A DNA stretch of 64,000 nt from Mucidula mucida (taxonomy: Eukaryota > Basidiomycota > Agaricomycetes > Agaricales > Physalacriaceae): NCBI GenBank assembly GCA_015501055.1, contig JADNYV010000030.1, positions 186,001 to 250,000 of the forward strand, read 5' to 3'. This document shows positions 34,505 to 45,699 of this stretch, piece by piece; position 1 is the first letter of the stretch; every line of letters starts with the position of its first letter. The notes under the pieces were generated by a model, which was not told the origin of the DNA, searched no databases, and worked only from the letters and a program-made list of their open reading frames with translations. Position numbers and translations under genes: made by a program.

Positions 34505-36240
34505 TTAACTCTTTTTGAGCCATTTATTCAATGTACTATGACCGGACTTTTCAACTGCCTTTCGGATATCCTCCCTGCTAAGAACACATCTGAACTTGAC
34601 GAATTCTTTCGAAATATTCCACCCAGGCGGACCGACTGGCACGAACACTTTAGCCGCCACTAAAGCTTCAAAACTCTAGAGACTTTTCGTAAACCCAGAA
34701 GCTAGGGGAGATGGAGAGGGTAACACGTACGCTTGCGAGAACGGGCCGCTTAACATTGACCATGCCTATACCACCACCATTGACCTGGACAGGAGCTGCC
34801 GCGGAAGACCGCACTTGGTTTTGAAAGTAGTCGTTCAACATCTCAAACGTCACGAGGGGGAACCCTGCAGAATATGAATGCATAGCAGCAGTCAAGAGGC
34901 AAAGGGACGAATAGGTCATTTCTTTCGGGACTTGTGAGGAACGGGATGTATGTGTCTGCAGGGAGCGCTTACGATTAAGTGAAGGCATCCGTGTCCGTGA
35001 ACGATGTATAGTTGCAGGTATCTGCAGCATTGACGCTGCGGGCCACGGCGTGTTCGGCGTCAAATGAAGAATCATCGATGTCTGCCCACGATGTTAAGAA
35101 GCGCGTCACAGTCGAAACGGAAGACATACCAGTATACGATTCCACGTCCGATAATCTTTGGCAAGACCGAAGGTCTCGCGTATTGTCTCTATCGTTCCAT
35201 TATCCGCAAGGAAACCGTCTACATGACTCTGCCATAATGGTTTCCAATGCCGCATAGACGGATGTAATGCCTCTGCTTCTGGAATCTCCGGACAAAGCAA
35301 CATCTTCGTTCGATTAATCCATGTCGTATCAGAGGCAAAGTGGCTTGTTCTGAGGACGCGCCCGGAGAAGCGGCTTTTAACACGCTTCTCGAGTAGATTA
35401 ATTGTGTCCATTCGACTTGTGAGACCAATGATGCTCAATCCGCGAGTATTACCGCCAGCCCGGCAACTTTGGGCGGTATCGAGAAGGCAGTAGAGCAGGG
35501 CTTGTCGCGCATGGAGGGAGAACAAATCGAAGGCGTCGAGGATGATTACAGTGGGGCGCGATAAGGTGGGAATGAGAGAGATGAGCATAGGGAGATGTGT
35601 TGACACTGGCTCGGAAAGGACTTGTTCTGTACTTCCATCTCCGCCATTCATGGCCTGATCCTCGTCCTGGTTCTCACTGGTATCGTCCGCCTCATTAGAA
35701 GAAATGTTGTCCCAGTCTGTTCACGTAGCTGTGCAGCAATTTCACGCATAGCGAGACGGTCATTGTGCTGTATCCAACCTGACAGGCGGACAATGATGGG
35801 ATTGTGATCTTTCGAAACGGTGTTAGACAATGTTCAGTGATCTACTGAGAGTCAAGAATTGTATTGTCACAATTTAACCACCAGAGTTTTACCGCTTCCG
35901 CGAGGACCTAGCAGAGACAGCTATTCCTTCGCCGCGCTCGATGGTTCCATGCAACAGGTCTGTCAACTGTGCCACTGCCAAATCGTTCGGGAGTTCTCCG
36001 TCGTCCGCGTCATCCCGGTAGTATCTTTGGAGCGACTGTTTTAGATAGCACAAGTGGCACGCTTTTGTATTTCCAAGCAACTGGGGATGTCGTCTTCTGG
36101 CACGACGTGAATCTCCTCCTCGACGGCGACAACCTCAGGCGGGGGGTTTCAAGACGCGCTGTCTTGCGTTTGGGGCTTAGGGTAATCTTCCCTGGCGGTT
36201 TGCGCAGAGTCTTGCTTTTCGTAGAGCGTCTGGGAGGCAT
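34505..36240 (-). CDS. ORC4: Origin recognition complex subunit 4 (several one-base frame breaks)
   Basis: Minus strand, about five exons. After a basic N-terminus (MPPRRSTKSKTLRKPPGK) come SLQRYYRDDADDGELPND, LLHGTIERGEG and the Walker A region GPRGSGKTLV (about 35890). Then HNPIIVRLSGWIQHNDRLAM, the Walker B region VIILDAFDLFSLHARQALL, a sensor-like LTSRMDTINLLEKRVKSRFS, and the winged-helix part FEMLNDYFQNQVRSSA with VQVNGGGIGMV. The C-terminus is SREDIRKAVEKSGHSTLNKW. Family role: AAA+ subunit of the origin recognition complex. Frame changes are needed at a G6 run (36141-36146), at about 35917 and 35936, and at CCC 35711-35713, each curable by one extra base, with another near 36040-36060. 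All motifs flanking the breaks are intact, which points to sequence error. Walker B reads DAFD instead of DEFD. Confidence 0.82.
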
Positions 36241-36360
36241 GGTGGTCAACGCAGAGAATAAACCCGCCCCTGAGACGCGTTACACAGGTCACGTGCATCT
36301 GTTACATCGTAGCGGTGACCCTAACCCTACAATTTTGAAGTTGGTCAGTTCAGTTCCTTC

Positions 36361-37350
36361 ATGGGCTTCTCAGGGTACGACAGATACCGCCTTACATTCG
36401 CCTCTTACTGTTGGCCAGTCTTGCTCGTTGGGATAATGCTCCAAGTGACGGTCTCAATTCAATAAAAGAAAATATTCTGTTAAACCATGGGGTAAATTCT
36501 TTCTTCCACGGAGGCTCTTAATCTGACCTGGAGTAGGGCATCGTGCTCGGCAAATGGTCATTATCCGTATTGGCTTACAGATCCAACCTCTCGCAGATGG
36601 ATGCGTCTCACTTCTTAACTCTGAACGCTCCATGTTTGCTTTGACTATGAACGACAATGTTTCGTGCTCATTGAAGACCCTGGCGCACCAAACCACACAG
36701 AGGTAGACACTCAGGGTCCACCTCCCACCCATTTTCGCAGCAACTATTTGACTCTCAGTCCTCCGGGCGCACTTGAACATCTGCTCAAGCAGCTAAAAGC
36801 CCGCTGGACTCCCGTAGGCAGTCGAATAATGCACAGAGAGGACAACAGTTATTATAGAGGGTCAAGTATTCGGCATCGGAACAGACTGGATAGTGCGCGC
36901 CGGTCATGTCTATCTAGCTGGTGGTGCTCTCAACGGTATGCTTCTGGAAGTCAGTCTTTCTCGCTCTCTGTCGATGTACGTACTTACGCATTTCAGGCGG
37001 AATATCTTCCAATACCTGTGATACCTTCACACTCTCTAGCCCCAGATGGTGGCTCCGACCTAATCAAAAATTTCATCTTGTCGGTTCTGCCAAATATTCC
37101 GGGTGCAAGAACAGGTGCCATAGCGATAAATGAGGCGATGTGGGAGCATGTGTTATGGAATCGAGAGGAAGAGGCCAAGCGCGCTGCCCAGCGTCCGAGC
37201 AACGAAGACCCCGAAGACCCAGACGACATCTACGTGTATGGCGATGAAGATGTTCCCACATTTCAACCAGGTGACTGGACTGGAATTGAGCGGGATAGAC
37301 GGTCTGCGTTCCTAATCATCAGCACCTTGAAATCGGAGGGTATATTGTAG
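36361..37350 (+). CDS. MED20: Mediator subunit 20 (several one-base frame breaks)
   Basis: The start MGFSG (36361) joins across a 45-base intron to LARWDNAPSDGLNSIKENIL. Then follow GKWSLSVLAYRSN, NSERSMFALTMNDN, FVLIEDPGAPNHTEVDTQG, SNYLTLSPPGALEHLLKQLK, GQVFGIGTDWIVRAG and VYLAGGALNGMLLE, and after an intron AEYLPIPVIPS. The end is basic then acidic with EDVPTFQPGDW. The DWIVRAG...GGALNGMLLEAEYLPIP core is the signature of Med20. Family role: head-module subunit of Mediator, paired with Med18. Frame shifts are required at about 36585 (CC for CCC), at 36660-36662 (TTT for TTTT) and near 36828. As in ORC4, all look like one missing base in an otherwise conserved protein. Confidence 0.8.
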
Positions 37351-37581
37351 CCTCGCATGTTTGGAGGGGGGCGAAATCTGTAGAAGTTTGACAACAGACA
37401 GATCATGGTATACAAGGTACGGAACACTCACAGCGTAGAATCGCGTTAGGATCCTGTCATCGAGGAAGTGTAATGGCAAATAGACATATACAAGCCGTGA
37501 AAGATGAAGATTGCAAGCCCAGATCAATATTTCATTGATGCTACAGTACGTACGGGTATACAATCTTTGCAAGTTGTTCCG

Positions 37582-38934
37582 TTACAGTTTCTTTGCTGAT
37601 TTTGCAAGTTCCTCCACTGAATCCGCAATGATCTGAATGGGATCATATGTTTGCATCTCCTTCTCAATGTCTAGGGCGCGCGCTTTGTACTTCGGGTGCT
37701 CCAACACCTCCATGACCGCCGTTCTGATCTGCTCAGCGGAAGGCCTGTCTGTCTTGAGGTTCACTCCTACACCCGCCCATTCCGCCCGTGCAGCGACCTC
37801 TGGCTTGTCCTCCGTTGTCCCACCGATGACAATTGGAACACCGTGTGACATGGAGTGTTGGAAGCCACCATAGCCGCCGTTCGTTACGAACACGTCGACG
37901 TGTTCGAGTAGATCGTCGTATGGAATATAATCTCCTACGTACGCATTGGCGGAAACGACGAAATCAGAAGGCAAAGATGCGCCATGTTTGCCCAGGACGG
38001 CGACAGTTATCACGTCACCTACATCAGCGAACGCTGTGAGAGTCGGCATGACGAGCTGCGTATAGTCAAGCTGAACGGTGCCCTGTGCTACGGCCACAAT
38101 GCGCTTCTTCCTCTCTGGGCTTGTGATGACCGTCTTCCACCAGTCTGGCAATTGCACTTCCTTGCCGCGATATCGATGTCCACGCGGCAGACCACCCGTG
38201 AAACGGATAGAGTCTGGCGCATCGCTTCGTGGATATTCAAGGCTTGGGACGCACATTTGCAAGAAGCGATCCACGCTTAATATCAACGTGTCGAAGACAT
38301 TGTGCTGTGTTTTCTTCGTTGCGCCCATTGTACCCAAGATGCGGTCAAACTCGTTTCTCGGCAAGGCCATAATGACTTCGTTCCAGTGCGTGCGCATGAC
38401 GGCATAGCGCCCTTGCTCTTCAGATGTAGTGGCTGGTGGAAGACCAGGCCCGAAAGGCGCGAGACCTGCGCTGGAGAGCACCAGCGGGACGATTCCAATG
38501 GCAATGATCGCATCAGGGCGGAGGCCGCGCGCCCCGAAAGTAGTAGCGAGGGGACCTAAGAAGGAGCATTCGTTGACCAAAACGATGGGCCGAGAAGGAT
38601 CTTTGTCATGGAGTGACCGAAGGATGTGCTGCATGCCCTCATGCTGGTCCGGAATGGCCTTGACGAAAGCCTCGGTTATTGCATCTGCGAACATCTCCGG
38701 TCTCGGCTTGGGCAATACTTTTGGGTGGTTAAAGTCGAGGTCATTGAGATGGCCGCCAAGCGCCACGAAGGTAGCTCCCATCTCCTCAGCGCTTTCGCGA
38801 TATCGGGGTCCGGTGAGAATGGTCACCTCGTAACCTCGTTGGATAAGACCATTCGCGATGGCCCGCATCGGAGCGTAATGGCCCATAGCGGGCATCGACG
38901 TGATGAGAACGAAAGGTTTGGAGAGTTGGGCCAT
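37582..38934 (-). CDS. UDP-glycosyltransferase, bacterial MGT-like, intronless
   Basis: A single uninterrupted frame of 450 residues with an ATG start. The N-terminal Rossmann half starts FVLITSMPAMGHYAPMRAIA with GLIQRGYEVTILTG. The C-terminal nucleotide-sugar region has VAVAQGTVQLDY, ANAYVGDYIPYDDLLEHVDV, then FVTNGGYGGFQHSMSHGVPI and GGTTEDKPEVAARAEWAGVG, a GT-B donor-binding signature shared with macrolide- and antibiotic-type glycosyltransferases. No signal peptide or membrane anchor, so it is cytosolic, unlike many eukaryotic UGTs. Acceptor unknown; secondary metabolites or lipids are plausible. It is the only gene of this size here without introns. A minus-strand TATAAAG lies just upstream. 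A long opposite-strand frame overlaps it but is a shadow of its codon use. Confidence 0.88.
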   Translation of the reverse strand: MAQLSKPFVLITSMPAMGHYAPMRAIANGLIQRGYEVTILTGPRYRESAEEMGATFVALGGHLNDLDFNHPKVLPKPRPEMFADAITEAFVKAIPDQHEGMQHILRSLHDKDPSRPIVLVNECSFLGPLATTFGARGLRPDAIIAIGIVPLVLSSAGLAPFGPGLPPATTSEEQGRYAVMRTHWNEVIMALPRNEFDRILGTMGATKKTQHNVFDTLILSVDRFLQMCVPSLEYPRSDAPDSIRFTGGLPRGHRYRGKEVQLPDWWKTVITSPERKKRIVAVAQGTVQLDYTQLVMPTLTAFADVGDVITVAVLGKHGASLPSDFVVSANAYVGDYIPYDDLLEHVDVFVTNGGYGGFQHSMSHGVPIVIGGTTEDKPEVAARAEWAGVGVNLKTDRPSAEQIRTAVMEVLEHPKYKARALDIEKEMQTYDPIQIIADSVEELAKSAKKL

Positions 38935-39532
38935 TGTGGGCAGGAGGATAGAAACGGAATTGAACTTTATATCTAGGGTACCGACTAGTCGTGGCGGTAC
39001 TCAATGATGTGTCTCGCAATGCTGTTCATCAGTTGATCGCTTGTCCTATGCGCCACATCATGTGAAATGAGGTGAATGGAGTCGTCCGCAAGCATCTTGA
39101 CAGGCTATGCTCCTTCCTCGAGCTTGAGCTTGTACAACAGTAATGATGATGGCGAGGCTGCAGTTGACGAGTGAAGGATAATCTGAGAGAATCTGAGCAG
39201 CTTACTTTGGACTTCAAACATATAGGATGACACTGCAACAGACACTGTGACCCTTGTACAATTCGAGTTGTCAGTGACGCGTTGACCAATCACTACAGTA
39301 TAGGACGTTCGAACGGTACGCAAGCCGAAAGGCGCATACCGTGGTGCGGCTACTTGAGCGGCAATCAAAATCCCGGCGCGCAAGTTGCCGTGATCCGAAA
39401 ATACGAGATCGTCCTTCCAGATTGAGTCATGAGGAGCACAACGTGCTCTCGACCAGCTAGAAGATGCACCCTCTGTCGCGGCTAAATTGACGTGTAAATC
39501 TTTGCTACCTCCTCACTCTATCCGGACACAGC
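38935..39532. other. Divergent intergenic region
   Basis: About 600 bases between the divergent glycosyltransferase and mitochondrial kinase genes. A minus-strand TATAAAG (rc at 38965-38971) lies about 30 bases before the glycosyltransferase ATG. No convincing gene is seen. Confidence 0.4.
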
Positions 39533-41426
39533 ATGTCATGGTATCTCCCTCGACCTCGTCCACGGTTCATCACCGTGCCGCGCATCAATAGCACACGTTG
39601 CACACGACGATGGGAGTCGACCGCACTGCATTTCTATCAGAACCGGCAATTGGAGCTCTACGCGTCCAAGGAGGCGAAGAGGCTTACTTTGCGGCAGTTG
39701 GTGCGTATCATTGTTTTTCTCGAACTAACAGTATGTAAAATCTGGACGCAGGTGTTCTTTGGGCGCTCGATGACTGAGGCGAGGCTAATCACCGTGTGTT
39801 ACTCGTCGTCTCATCTACTTAGTTGTTCAAGGCAGGCTAGAGTGCAAACTATGTCCGGACCGAACTACCCGTTCGGATAGCACATCGACTCAGAGATCTC
39901 CAGGCCTTGCCTTACATTGTAGTTACACAGGTGTGTTGTTCGTAGGCACGTTATTTCCACAGCTCAACTTACGTAGGAAGGAGTGGCCAAAGTATACGAG
40001 GTACGGAATTACCTTCTTTCCAGTCTAGACCACCTGAGAGCATTTATACGCAGCTCTACTGGTCGGCATTCGAAAAGTCAGACATCCACATCATTTATTC
40101 AATACCTGCTTATGTCCTTCCAGGTTCAGAAGATACCCCGTTGTGAATACCCTCGAAGAAAACGCAAGATTTTGCGAGTTTCTCCGGCAGATACTCGATG
40201 AACAGTAATACTCTCGCCCGTTGTTCAATCTCACCCTACTTAAGCTCTTTCAAGCGCCTCTGTTATCCCGAACTTATACCTGGGCCTGTCCTTGTCGTCA
40301 CCGTATCTGCTACCAGATCAGCTAGACTCCTTTATGAGACGTATGCTCACTTCGCGGATATCTCGCAGGGTATTGGCGGAACATCACCTGGCACTGTCCG
40401 AAGGATACTCTGACGGCACAGGCTCAGACGCACGGGAACCCCACGTCGGTATCATCTCCACAGCATTGGATGTTGAAGCTAGCATACGGAAATGCAGAGA
40501 CCTTCTACGGTCAAGGCCTTACTACGGTTCCTCACCTCATCAATGGCCTGAGGTCATTGCAGACGGTCATTTGGATACCAAATTTCCATACATCCGAGAG
40601 CATTTAGAGTAAGGTTCCGCGTTCATTGCGCGTCGCGTCATACATATTGATGATCGGCTGGCAGATATATCGTCTTCGAGATACTCAAGAATGTTAGTTT
40701 TCATTCAGCTTACTGCACAATGGAATCAAACGAAATGTAGTCTATGGATGCTACATGTCGACACCACGCATCGTCAACAAGACTCCCCGAGATAGCCATA
40801 ACGATTGCGGAAGGCGTCAACGATGTAGGGATACGCGTTTCTGACCAAGGCCAGTGGTTTGTATTCTCGCAGTCGAGGCTATTTAAATCTATCTAGGTGG
40901 CGGTCTATCATTGGAGGACCATCCAGTCAACTCATCCGGAGACCTGTTTTCGTTCTCCCACGTAAGGAACGCCACTAGGTTGGAACACTCGCGTTTGGGC
41001 GCGCTTCGGACGGTTGTCGGCAAGCGCGAAGGACTTCGCGCGACTGTTAGCGAACAGGTGGCGCGTTGGAAACTCAACTCGGATGAGAAAGATCACGTTG
41101 AGGCTGTTGATCAGAGAATCGGCGTTGGACTGCCTATGAGTCACATATTCTCAACGTGCGATGATTTGTCTATTATCCGCTGCTATGTTGAGCGATTCAC
41201 TTTAGATATTTTGGCGGCTCGTTAGAGCTTGTTTCTCTGGACGGTTGGGGTACGTCGCTTTCCCGGTGGAACTGCTTAAAGAGGTTGAATGACTCAATTA
41301 GGGACTGACGCGTATCTACGGCTACCCAAACTCGTAGGCGTATCTCATGTTTTGAAAATTCACTGCCTCATGTTGTTTTCCTAGGGCACAACCTCGAAGG
41401 TATCGAGGTCTGATACGAATGCTTGA
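39533..41426 (+). CDS. Mitochondrial PDK/BCKDK-family protein kinase
   Basis: About eleven exons. An Arg-rich presequence (MSWYLPRPRPRFITVPRIN) precedes HFYQNRQLELYASKEAKRLT and VFFGRSMTEARLI. Then come SANYVRTELPVRIAHRLRDL, YWSAFEK and FRRYPVVNTLEENARFCEFL, the helix SRISRRVLAEHHLAL, and FPYIREHLEYIVFEILKN (GHKL N-box). Next are VRVSDQ/GGG (G1 box, DxGxG) across an intron, and a C-terminal GVGLPMSHIFST joined to YFGGSLELVSLDGWGTDAY. Family role: phosphorylates and inactivates the E1 of pyruvate or branched-chain ketoacid dehydrogenase in the matrix. The sequence does not let me choose between the two. The intron before GGG has a GC-type donor (CAAG|GCCAGT, about 40849). After the N-box the usual AMRAT reads SMDAT. 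Confidence 0.85.
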
Positions 41427-41739
41427 ACGGCGATTACCGAGATAGATTACAACCTCCATTCCGGATGTATGTAAACGATTCGCGCCTACGTCGGTGAATG
41501 CTGGGATTTATTGTATTATTAGACCTGTACGATAGTAGGATGTGCAGGGGACTTGCTAAGACATCGCCTTCAGGGAGGTGTAAGGCAGTGTCAGTCGGTG
41601 TCAAATAATTTGTTAAAGTAAAACTTGATCCGGTGTTAGCGCTTAGAACGACCTTGACTCTACTTTGTATTCCGCCATCACCACCGCAGTAAATTGTTGG
41701 ATGGATAGATTCTCAGGCTATTGATAAGACACTCGTACA
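41427..41739. other. Intergenic region
   Basis: About 310 bases between two same-strand genes. No coding or RNA feature recognised. Confidence 0.4.
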
Positions 41740-42975
41740 ATGTCGCAACCACCAGCCCCGCCCTCCCCTCCGCCTCCTGCCTACTCTGAGCAGGAATTTG
41801 ACGCCAAGGTAGCCACTGCGCTGCAAGCGTCGCTACACATCTCGCAGGCCAGGAAACCCCAGGAAGAAGAAGAAGAATGGGAAGAATGGGATGAGGCAGC
41901 TTTCGAGGCAGCCGCGCGAGAGGCATCGGGCCAAGAACGATCAGCATCGCCGTCGGCTAGCTCGAGCGGTGGGAGCTCATCATCGCGCGCGCTGCCGCCG
42001 CCGCCGGCAGCCCATCGGAACAGTGCATCTCCGCCTGTTATACGTCCGCTTAATATCCACAAGAAAAACAGATCTTCGTCTTCGTCATATTCAGGATCGG
42101 TGACATCGCAGCCAGCGTCAACGTCCAGTCGGCCGTCTGAGAAACCCCGGCCGAGCTGGTACGACGAGGCTGGATTGGGCCAATCTACTGCATCACCGTC
42201 GACCGCGCCATCCGCGTTTATCATCCATAACACGACGGAGAACGACGAGGACTATTCTGTGCCGCCGCCTCCTTTCAGCGCGATGGGACCCTCGCTAGAC
42301 GGCCCTCCATTCGAAGAGGTTGAGCATCGCACGCCCCAGCCGCGGCCTCTCATGACAATGCGACCGCCCTCTGTAGCGCCTGTTCCTCAGCAGACTTTAC
42401 AATATGACCGACACCATCATCCTCGGACACCCCCGCCCCCACCTCCCTTATCTCCTTCGCCATCACATGCCAGAATGAATTTCAATCCTTCTGTGGCGTA
42501 CGGCAAGATGCGTAACCCCGCCCCATACCCCGAAGCGCACCAAATACAGTCCATCGACGCAGCTGCTTTTTACAAGTATGATGTCTCCTTGTTGTTTTCG
42601 ATACCCACGACTAATGTCGTCTCAACAGCTCGTCTGTCGCTTCGCATCTAGCTCCTGCTACGCCACAGCGCCCTCACTCGTAAGTATCCCCATGTGGTGT
42701 GATATCGTGCTAAACTCTATCTCAGCATGTCCCCCCAGCGTCCTCCCAGTATGATAGGACAATCCCCTGAGCCCGCATACAAACGCGCCACATACATGCC
42801 TGCCCCAGTGGCACCTGTACCAACATACCCCAACGCCGCGATGCGCCCCCGTATACCATCGGCGGCAGATCTCTCCAACTACACTCCTTCATATGCCAAC
42901 CCCAATGCCTATAATGGGGCTCAGAACGCGCGATGGGCAACATCAGAACAACAACTGTCCAATTTCTTCCGCTAA
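41740..42975 (+). CDS. Pro/Ser-rich protein, unknown function
   Basis: Not recognised. Three exons: 41740-42572, one of about 56 bases near 42628-42680, and about 42726-42975, with a continuous frame. The start MSQPPAPPSPPPPAYSEQEF leads to a short helix (DAKVATALQASLHI) and an acidic Trp/Glu patch (EEEEEWEEWDEAAFEAA). The rest is disordered and Pro-rich, including WYDEAGLG and a His/Pro stretch. The C-terminus ends WATSEQQLSNFFR. The PPPPAYSEQEF segment resembles PPxY-adjacent adaptor peptides, and AxxxALQASL is UIM-like, so a ubiquitin-related adaptor is possible. That is inference only. Confidence 0.7.
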
Positions 42976-43261
42976 ACACCGCTTATTTACTGCTATATAG
43001 TACAGTGTTATGTAAGTTATCTGATCCAGTCGCTCGATGTACTCTTCAACCACCACCCGCCTTGGTACATAGTTCATGTATACCATATTCTTATTATTGC
43101 GGGAGTAATCTATGTCATTTCAGACAGAAATCAACGCCGCGAGACGTCGCAAGCATCGTGGATTACAAAGTGCTTGTGTTGTTTACATTCCTAGCGTCAA
43201 CTGTCGGCGGTAGTCGGCCCAAGACGCCTGACATTTCATCGTACATACCATGGCCTGACAC

Positions 43262-45634
43262 CTACTGCGCCTCGCCAAGAGCGCCGATAAGGCCCTCAAG
43301 AATCGCTTTGCGAGGAAGGCCTTGCTCCGAGTCGTCGTTCGACGGCTCGGCATCGTCCACGTTGTCGTGGTACAGCTGTAGCGTACTCACAATGTCCTGC
43401 AAGGTCTGGTTCTTGCGGTTCAACATCTGCAGTGCGTGTGTACGGATCTACAACACGTACGTCAGAATATGTGACATCGGAATAGGTATTGGAAACCTAC
43501 TCCATCATCTTCCATGATGACCCATGCGAGGATGTAATCCACTGTCTGCAGAGTGTACAGGCCTCCACTTAGCCTTCGTAAGTACCAAGCTTCTGCATCC
43601 ATCGGTATATCGTCGTCTTCATTCAACAGCTGCGAGATAATTTGTTAGGACGGTCACCAGAACTCAAGAAACATTGTCACCTGTTTATCCTCTTCAATCT
43701 CCTTGTCTGTCACTTGCAGTCGTGCCTTTGCAGAATCCCGTATATCAAGTAACTTGTCCACTTTCTCGTAATTATTCTCAACAAACTTCATCAGCAGTCG
43801 AGTGCGCTCGGGTGTATCCGAGCCTATGTTGGAAAACAAGGACGCAAGTATACTGAGCGCGTGAGAGGTATCTTCGGATGCGGGGATTTCGCCTGATTTT
43901 TGTTTCTTGTGCAACTTTTGAAATTATGCTTAGAAGCTGGACCAAGTGCTGAAGCAAAACTCACTTTGCCCATGAACACGGAAAATAATGTTTTGAGTCC
44001 CAAGGCTTCGATAAAGGCCTCGCACGCTGCAGTTCCATCTGGTCCAGACATGGCATAATCTAGTGTTTTGATTGACCGTGACCGTGATTGTAACTTGTCT
44101 CTGCCGATAGATTAAACTGGGACAAGCATTCTGAAAAGGATATGTACTTCATCATGAGCACCATGAGATCGGCGCCCTCAGCTTCAAGAAAGAGCTGTTT
44201 GATTTTGCGCTCGTTCAGTGCCGAACATAATGCATCAAAGGTGTTTTCCATGAATTCGACTTCATCCGGATCTACTGGGTCGCGCCGACGATATTGCTAT
44301 GCAAGATTCAGGAAAAAATTAATGACAAGGAGTAGGGACGCACTGAGAGAGTTTTGAGTAATGTTTCCACACCATCTTCTTCGCCAAACTTGAGCCGATT
44401 AGCTTGGTTGTCTTGAAGTAGTATGGACAACAGCTCTGCGGCGTAACCTCTGTTATCGTCGTGTTCCTTGGCTTGTATTCGAGTTAAGAGCCATTTCATG
44501 ATGTTGGTTTTCGCTACAAGATCTGGGGACAAAGATGGATTGAAGCCGAGGATATTCTCAAATATGCCTGTGTGACAAGTCAGAGTGAGGCGTCGGATAC
44601 GAAGAGGCGCGTACCTAGGATGTGGAATATTCCCTGCCGATCAGATTCCTCTTGCTCGTTGAATCGTTTGAGGTTCTCTACAAGTAATTCCAATATTGAA
44701 TTCTCCAACTGCAAAGGGTTCAATACCGGTTGGTATGTAGTGTGATTCACGCACCAGAGCCTCTATTAAAGTTTTAAGGGCCTCAGCGGTGAGTTCATCG
44801 TCCTCTTCAGCCTCGTTGCCGACATCCTCGTCTGTGAGTTCGTGAACCACTTCAACGACGTCAATCGCAATGTCTGCGTTCTCGTGACTGAGAAGACCGA
44901 CGAGTAGAGCCACAGTCCCAGACTTGACGAGCTCGGTATACGACAATACAGGTGCCTGTGCCAAAGGTAGCAGGGCCTTTAACGCGCTGTCCAAATCTGC
45001 CTCGGAGTCGATGAATCTGTGGTTTTGTTAGATACACCAAGTCATGGATAGTTCACCAACTTTGTAGGGTCATCCGGATACTTTGACCGCTGGTCCTGAT
45101 TTTTGTTGACTGCTCGTTCAAATTTGAGAAGAGTGCGCCTGATTGCTGTGATGGACAGTTCTCCTGGCTACGCGTGTGTTGTGAGCAGTCACTCTGGCAA
45201 GAACAAGCTATCTCACATCGTCTTGTACACCCTCGCCGCCAGCATTATCGAAGATATTTAGAATCTCCTTCTGCTCAGAGGTCAGTCCGCCGCCGTAGAA
45301 ACGTCCCTCGTCGTCCTCCTCTGCAAAGTAGTCCGCGTCTCCTCCGGGTGCAAAGTCTGTGCCGTCTTCCATGTCCTCGTCAACGTCCTCGATGGTCACT
45401 GCACGCGATTTGCCCTTGCTCGATGTGGCACCGTCGTTCGATATAGGCTCGGGCACTGGCGCCGACGGTGTGTCCAGCTTCATTTTCTTCAACATGTCAG
45501 GTGTGGGGTTGTCTGGCAGCTTGCGCTTGCCGGCGCCTGCTGGTAGTTTAGGCACCTGCAGACCGGTATGTTGAGCATTTCGCCGCCATCGTGAACGACG
45601 TTGAGACCACCTTGAATAACTTATCAATGTCCAT
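43262..45634 (-). CDS. CTNNBL1: Beta-catenin-like protein 1 (CTNNBL1), spliceosome-associated armadillo protein
   Basis: About nine exons on the minus strand. The first exon encodes only MDIDKLFK; after an intron VPKLPAGAGKRKLPDNPTPD and MLKKMKLD follow, matching CTNNBL1 N-termini. An acidic stretch leads into armadillo-like helices: AQAPVLSYTELVKSGTVALL, LLSHENADIAIDVVEVVHEL, MKWLLTRIQAKEHDDNRGYA, NRLKFGEEDGVETLLKTLS, TFDALCSALNERKIKQLFLE, EAFIEALGLKTLFSVFMG, MKFVENNYEKVDKLLDIRDS. The end is NQTLQDIVSTLQLYHDNVDD with a short tail ending GALGEAQ. Family role: component of Prp19-associated spliceosome complexes. The ATG is 65 bases from the divergent RAD7 ATG, so the two must share a promoter. 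Confidence 0.9.
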
Positions 45635-45699
45635 GAGAGCAAGTCGCGAGTCCAAGTAACGCGTGCGTGACAATTTGCGATCTCCTCCTGACAGCCATC

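Noticed and set aside
37637..38833. Long plus-strand frames opposite the glycosyltransferase
   Set aside because: They are shadows of the codon bias of a 450-codon real gene; their products look like scrambled Arg/Ser-rich sequence without motifs.
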